In this document: positions 61,141-64,000 of the stretch, one piece after another | Layout of the letters: each line of letters starts with the position of its first letter | Numbering within the stretch: the first letter of the stretch is position 1 | Source of the DNA: JBBROS01 sp965213845 | GTDB taxonomy: Bacteria > Pseudomonadota > Alphaproteobacteria > Acetobacterales > Acetobacteraceae | Assembly: GCA_965213845.1 (NCBI GenBank) | Contig: CBDCAI010000004.1 | Location: 1,674,001-1,738,000, forward strand | Length of the DNA stretch: 64,000 nucleotides | Direction: 5' to 3' | Made by a program: the position numbers and the translations under genes | The notes under the pieces: generated by a model | Told to the model about the DNA's origin: nothing | The model's database searches: none | The model's input: the letters and a program-made list of their open reading frames with translations, nothing else

Positions 61141-61979
61141 TGTGGGTGGGGGTGGAGCAGCCGGCGCACCAGCAGACGCAGCAGGAGGTGCAGCAGGTGC
61201 GGGATGTGGGCGGCATCGCCTATCTGTCCGAGGGGGCGGGCGTGCCGGTGGTGTTCCTGCACGGGATCGGCGGGGCGGCGCGTCAGTTCTCGCGCCAGCT
61301 GGCGACGTTCGGGAAAGGTCGGCGGGCGATCGCGTGGGACATGCCGGGCTATGGCGGGTCGAGCCCGCTGCCGCTGGTGACGATGGACGCGCTGGCGTCG
61401 GCGCTGGGCGGGTTCATCGCGGCGCTGGGGCTCGATCGGCCGGTTCTGGTGGGGCACAGCATCGGCGGCATGATCGTGCAGCGCCTGGTGGCACAGTCGC
61501 CGCATGTGGCGCGGGCGCTGGTGCTGGCGCAGACCAGTGCGGCGTTCGGCGGGCGCGACCCGGCCTGGGCGGACCAGTTCATCCGCGAGCGGCTGGGCCC
61601 GCTGGACGAGGGGCGCAGCATGGCGGACCTGGCGGACGGCATGGTGGCGGCCCTGGCCGGCGACGACGCGGACCCGGCCGGGCTGGCGTTGGCGCGGGAC
61701 TGCATCGCGCAGACGCCGGACAGCTCGTACCGCGACACGGTGCAGGCGATGCCCGGGTTCGACGAGCGGGCGGGGCTGGCGCGGATCGTGGTGCCGACCC
61801 TGGTGCTGGCGGGGACGAAGGATGCGAACGCGCCCGCTGCCGGGATGCAGCGCATGGCGGAGAAGATCCCGGGCGCGCGCTATGTGGCGCTGGAGGGTGT
61901 GGGGCACCTGGCGCACCTGGAGCAGCCCGCGCGGTTCGACGCGGCCTTGTCCACGTTCCTGGAGGAGATCGGCGCATGA
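61137..61979 (+). CDS. Alpha/beta hydrolase
   Basis: A 280-residue alpha/beta-fold hydrolase. The oxyanion HG motif is VPVVFLHGIGGAARQFSRQL (about residue 38), the nucleophile elbow PVLVGHSIGGMIVQRLVAQS (Ser about 106), acid PTLVLAGTKDANAPAAG (about 222) and His GVGHLAHLEQPARFD (about 255). The N-terminal about 20 residues are Gln rich (QPAHQQTQQEVQQVRDV). The fold resembles ring-cleaving C-C hydrolases and thioesterases such as 3-oxoadipate enol-lactonase; in this operon, ring-opening or CoA-ester hydrolysis is possible. Overlaps both neighbours by four bases. Confidence 0.9.
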   Translation: MMWVGVEQPAHQQTQQEVQQVRDVGGIAYLSEGAGVPVVFLHGIGGAARQFSRQLATFGKGRRAIAWDMPGYGGSSPLPLVTMDALASALGGFIAALGLDRPVLVGHSIGGMIVQRLVAQSPHVARALVLAQTSAAFGGRDPAWADQFIRERLGPLDEGRSMADLADGMVAALAGDDADPAGLALARDCIAQTPDSSYRDTVQAMPGFDERAGLARIVVPTLVLAGTKDANAPAAGMQRMAEKIPGARYVALEGVGHLAHLEQPARFDAALSTFLEEIGA

Positions 61980-63241
61980 ATGCCCTGACCCGGACCACGG
62001 CCGACGCGCCGATCTTCGACCCCGGCGCCTTCCGGCTCGACCCGGAGCAGGCGGCGCTGCTGGACCGGGTGCGCACCCTGGCTGCGACGCGGTTCGCGCC
62101 GCGCGCCGCCGAGTACGACCGGGAGGCGCGGTTCCCGACCGAGAACTACGAGGACCTGCGGGCGGCGGGGCTGCTGGGCATCTGCATCCCGAAGGCGCAG
62201 GGGGGGCTCGGCGCGAGCTACCAGACCTATTCGTTGGCGGGGGCGGAGATCGGGCGGTACTGCGGGGCCACGGCGCTGTCGTGGAACATGCATGTGTGCA
62301 GCACGCTGTGGTCGGGCCCGCTGGCCGACGACCTGGACATGCCGCCCGAGGAGCGTGCGGCGCATGCGTCGCGGCGGGCGGGGCACTACCGGCGGATCGT
62401 GGAGGAGGGGGCGATCTACTCGCAGCCGTTCAGCGAGGGCGGGGCGGCAGCGGCCGGGGCGGCGGCGTTCGGCACGGAGGCGTTCCCGGTGGAGGGCGGG
62501 TGGCTGGTCTCGGGCAAGAAGATCTTCGCGAGCCTTTCGGGGCACGCGGATTACTACGGGGTGCTGTGCACCGAGCGGACGGAGGGCGACAAGGCGAGCC
62601 GGCGGAACACGCTGTACCTGGGCATCTCGTCGCGTGCGCCGGGCGTCTCGGTGTCGGGCGATTGGGACCCGCTGGGGATGCGCGGGACGGTCAGCCGAAC
62701 GCTGCATTTCAAGGACGTGTTCGTGCCGCACGATGCGGCGCTGATGCCGCGGGGGGTGTACTTCCAGGCGGCGTCGCGCTGGCCGCACATGTTCCTGACG
62801 CTGTCGCCGACGTACATGGGGCTGTGCCAGGCGGCGTACGACTTCACGGTGCGATACCTGCGCGGCGAGATGCCCGGGACGCCTCCGGTGAAGCGGCGGA
62901 TGTATCCGACCAAGCAGCTGGCGGTGGCCGAGATGCGGATTAAGCTGGAGGCGGCGAAGGCGCTGTGGTTCCAGGCGGTGACGGAGGCCGGGGCGAACCC
63001 GGGCAAGGACGGGGTGATGCGGGCCTGGGCGGCGCAGTACACCACGATGGAGACGGCGAACGACCTGGCCCGGCTGGCGATCCGCACATGCGGCGGCCAG
63101 GCGATGCTGCGCTCGCTGCCGCTGGAGCGCATCTACCGGGACAGCCGGTGCGGCAGCCTGATGCTGCCCTGGACGGCGGAGCTGTGCCTGGACCGGCTGG
63201 GGCGGGCGGCGCTGTATGCCGAGGGGGAGACGGACGATTAG
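61976..63241 (+). CDS. Acyl-CoA dehydrogenase (second, divergent C-terminus)
   Basis: A 421-residue acyl-CoA dehydrogenase-fold protein: LRAAGLLGICIPKAQGGLGA, GATALSWNMHVCSTLWSGPL, AIYSQPFSEGGAAAAGAAAF, GGWLVSGKKIFASLSGHADY, GDWDPLGMRGTVSRTLHFKD. The C-terminal segment, where most members have a glutamate in IYEGTxxI, reads YRDSRCGSLMLPWTAELCLD, so the usual catalytic base is not at that position. It may use another residue or act as a flavin monooxygenase- or hydroxylase-like member of the family. The start overlaps the hydrolase stop (ATGA). The next ligase gene overlaps its last 26 bases. Confidence 0.9.
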   Translation: MNALTRTTADAPIFDPGAFRLDPEQAALLDRVRTLAATRFAPRAAEYDREARFPTENYEDLRAAGLLGICIPKAQGGLGASYQTYSLAGAEIGRYCGATALSWNMHVCSTLWSGPLADDLDMPPEERAAHASRRAGHYRRIVEEGAIYSQPFSEGGAAAAGAAAFGTEAFPVEGGWLVSGKKIFASLSGHADYYGVLCTERTEGDKASRRNTLYLGISSRAPGVSVSGDWDPLGMRGTVSRTLHFKDVFVPHDAALMPRGVYFQAASRWPHMFLTLSPTYMGLCQAAYDFTVRYLRGEMPGTPPVKRRMYPTKQLAVAEMRIKLEAAKALWFQAVTEAGANPGKDGVMRAWAAQYTTMETANDLARLAIRTCGGQAMLRSLPLERIYRDSRCGSLMLPWTAELCLDRLGRAALYAEGETDD

Positions 63242-64000
63242 CAGCCTGCACCGGGCCTTCGCCGACCAGGCGAGGGGCGCGCCGGACCGGGTGGCGCTGT
63301 GCTTCGAGGGGCGGCGCTGGACCTATGCCGCCTTGCTCGCCTGGGTGGGGGCGGAGGCGGCGGGGCTGGCGGCTCGGGGCGTGCGGCCCGGTGACCGGGT
63401 GGCGGTGCTGGCGCTCAATCATCCGCGGACGCTGGCATTGCTGTTCGCCTGTTCGCGGCTGGGGGCGCTGCTGACGCCGCTGAACTGGCGGCTGGCCGGG
63501 CCGGAGCTGCAGTGGATCCTGGACGACGCTGCGCCGCGCGTGCTGTTCGTGGACGGGGTGGCGCCCCCGGTGTCGCGGGCGGGGACGGCGGTCGTGGCGC
63601 TGGAGGATGCGGCGCCGTTGCCGGTGGCGGGCGACGTGCCGGACGGGGCGGGGGAGGGGGGCCTGCTGGTCTATACGTCGGGGACGACGGGGCGGCCGAA
63701 GGGGGCGGTGCTGCGGGATGCGGCGCTGCTGGCCAATGCGGCGCTCAGCCGGGACATGCACGGGCTCCGGGCGGCGGACCATGTGCTGACGGTGCTGCCG
63801 CTGTTCCATGTGGGCGGCCTGAACATCCAGACCGTGCCGGCGCTGCTGGCCGGCGCCTGCGTGACGCTGCACGGACGGTTCGAGCCGGGGGCGACGCTTG
63901 CGGCCATCGGAGCGGACCGGCCGACGCTGACGGTGCTGGTGCCGGCGACGCTGCAGGCGCTGGCGGCGCATGCGGACTGGCCCGCCGCCGCGCTGGACAG
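63216..64000 (+). CDS. AMP-dependent acyl/aryl-CoA ligase, 3' truncated by the window
   Basis: Reading from ATG 63216, which overlaps the end of the acyl-CoA dehydrogenase gene by 26 bases, 261 codons are visible without a stop. The sequence is the N-terminal part of a CoA ligase: HRAFADQARGAPDRVALCFE, RRWTYAALL, RPGDRVAVLALNHPRTLALL, GALLTPLNWRLAGPELQWIL, and the P-loop LLVYTSGTTGRPKGAVLRDA at about residue 150, followed by LPLFHVGGLNIQTVPALL. It is the second ligase of the aromatic cluster and probably activates a downstream carboxylic acid. The C-terminal lysine domain is out of view. Confidence 0.88.
   Translation, partial: MPRGRRTISSLHRAFADQARGAPDRVALCFEGRRWTYAALLAWVGAEAAGLAARGVRPGDRVAVLALNHPRTLALLFACSRLGALLTPLNWRLAGPELQWILDDAAPRVLFVDGVAPPVSRAGTAVVALEDAAPLPVAGDVPDGAGEGGLLVYTSGTTGRPKGAVLRDAALLANAALSRDMHGLRAADHVLTVLPLFHVGGLNIQTVPALLAGACVTLHGRFEPGATLAAIGADRPTLTVLVPATLQALAAHADWPAAALD

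Overview
The window is about 64 kb of very GC-rich DNA with strong G/C preference at third codon positions. It is densely packed, with many 1-4 base start/stop overlaps (ATGA, GTGA, TTGA). The gene content points to an alphaproteobacterium, most likely an Acetobacteraceae-type organism (inference). The main pointers are an NDUFS4-type complex I accessory subunit, an EipB/DUF1849 periplasmic protein, a DUF192 protein followed by tRNA-Pro, a PEP-CTERM protein and CoxG/D/E-type maturation genes. No plasmid, phage or IS backbone is visible.

Layout. 1-2 kb: end of a branched-chain amino acid ABC transporter (LivM-LivG fusion, LivF). 2-6.4 kb: SMP-30 lactonase, then on the minus strand SDR, EipB and gamma-glutamyltransferase. 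6.4-14.2 kb: aspS and rnd, divergent and bracketed by two inverted copies of an intergenic repeat, then a PRC-barrel protein, an MFS transporter, a DapA-family lyase and small hypotheticals. 14.3-16.4 kb: D-aminoacylase and an antitoxin/PIN-toxin pair whose toxin is frameshifted. 16.4-21 kb: a coupled hyuA / TraB-GumN / hyuB operon. 21-26.7 kb: 2-hydroxyacid dehydrogenase, a PEP-CTERM choice-of-anchor A protein, an acyl-CoA synthetase and a split chromate transporter. 26.7-31.4 kb: a second hyuB-hyuA pair and a CHAP-domain gene, which together carry four single-base frameshifts, all extra G/C in short G/C runs.

31.7-36.4 kb: RidA, a lipoprotein, an unknown protein, an amidase and an AsmA-like protein. 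36.5-41 kb: two large glycine-rich repeat proteins, one with a serralysin protease domain and one with a CAP domain, that share a related C-terminal module of about 330 residues; a third repeat-only relative lies at 49.8 kb. 41-46.9 kb: a minus-strand operon for molybdenum-hydroxylase (CO dehydrogenase type) maturation, coxG-coxD-coxE-xdhC-N-xdhC-mocA, with a 27-base tandem repeat between coxG and coxD and no structural coxMSL genes in view. 47-51.5 kb: PrpB-like lyase, HDAC-family deacetylase, DUF192, tRNA-Pro(UGG), the repeat-only protein and the complex I accessory subunit.

51.6-64 kb is the most coherent metabolic unit: an aromatic-acid CoA ligase of 2-aminobenzoate type, an ACT-like protein, a bifunctional 2-aminobenzoyl-CoA (or salicylyl-CoA) monooxygenase/ene-reductase, and a divergent overlapping operon of SDR, MarR regulator, crotonase, acyl-CoA dehydrogenase, RidA, Liv-type binding protein, alpha/beta hydrolase, second acyl-CoA dehydrogenase and a second CoA ligase cut by the window end. 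Together these look like aerobic CoA-dependent anthranilate (or salicylate) degradation followed by beta-oxidation, with RidA a plausible enamine deaminase.
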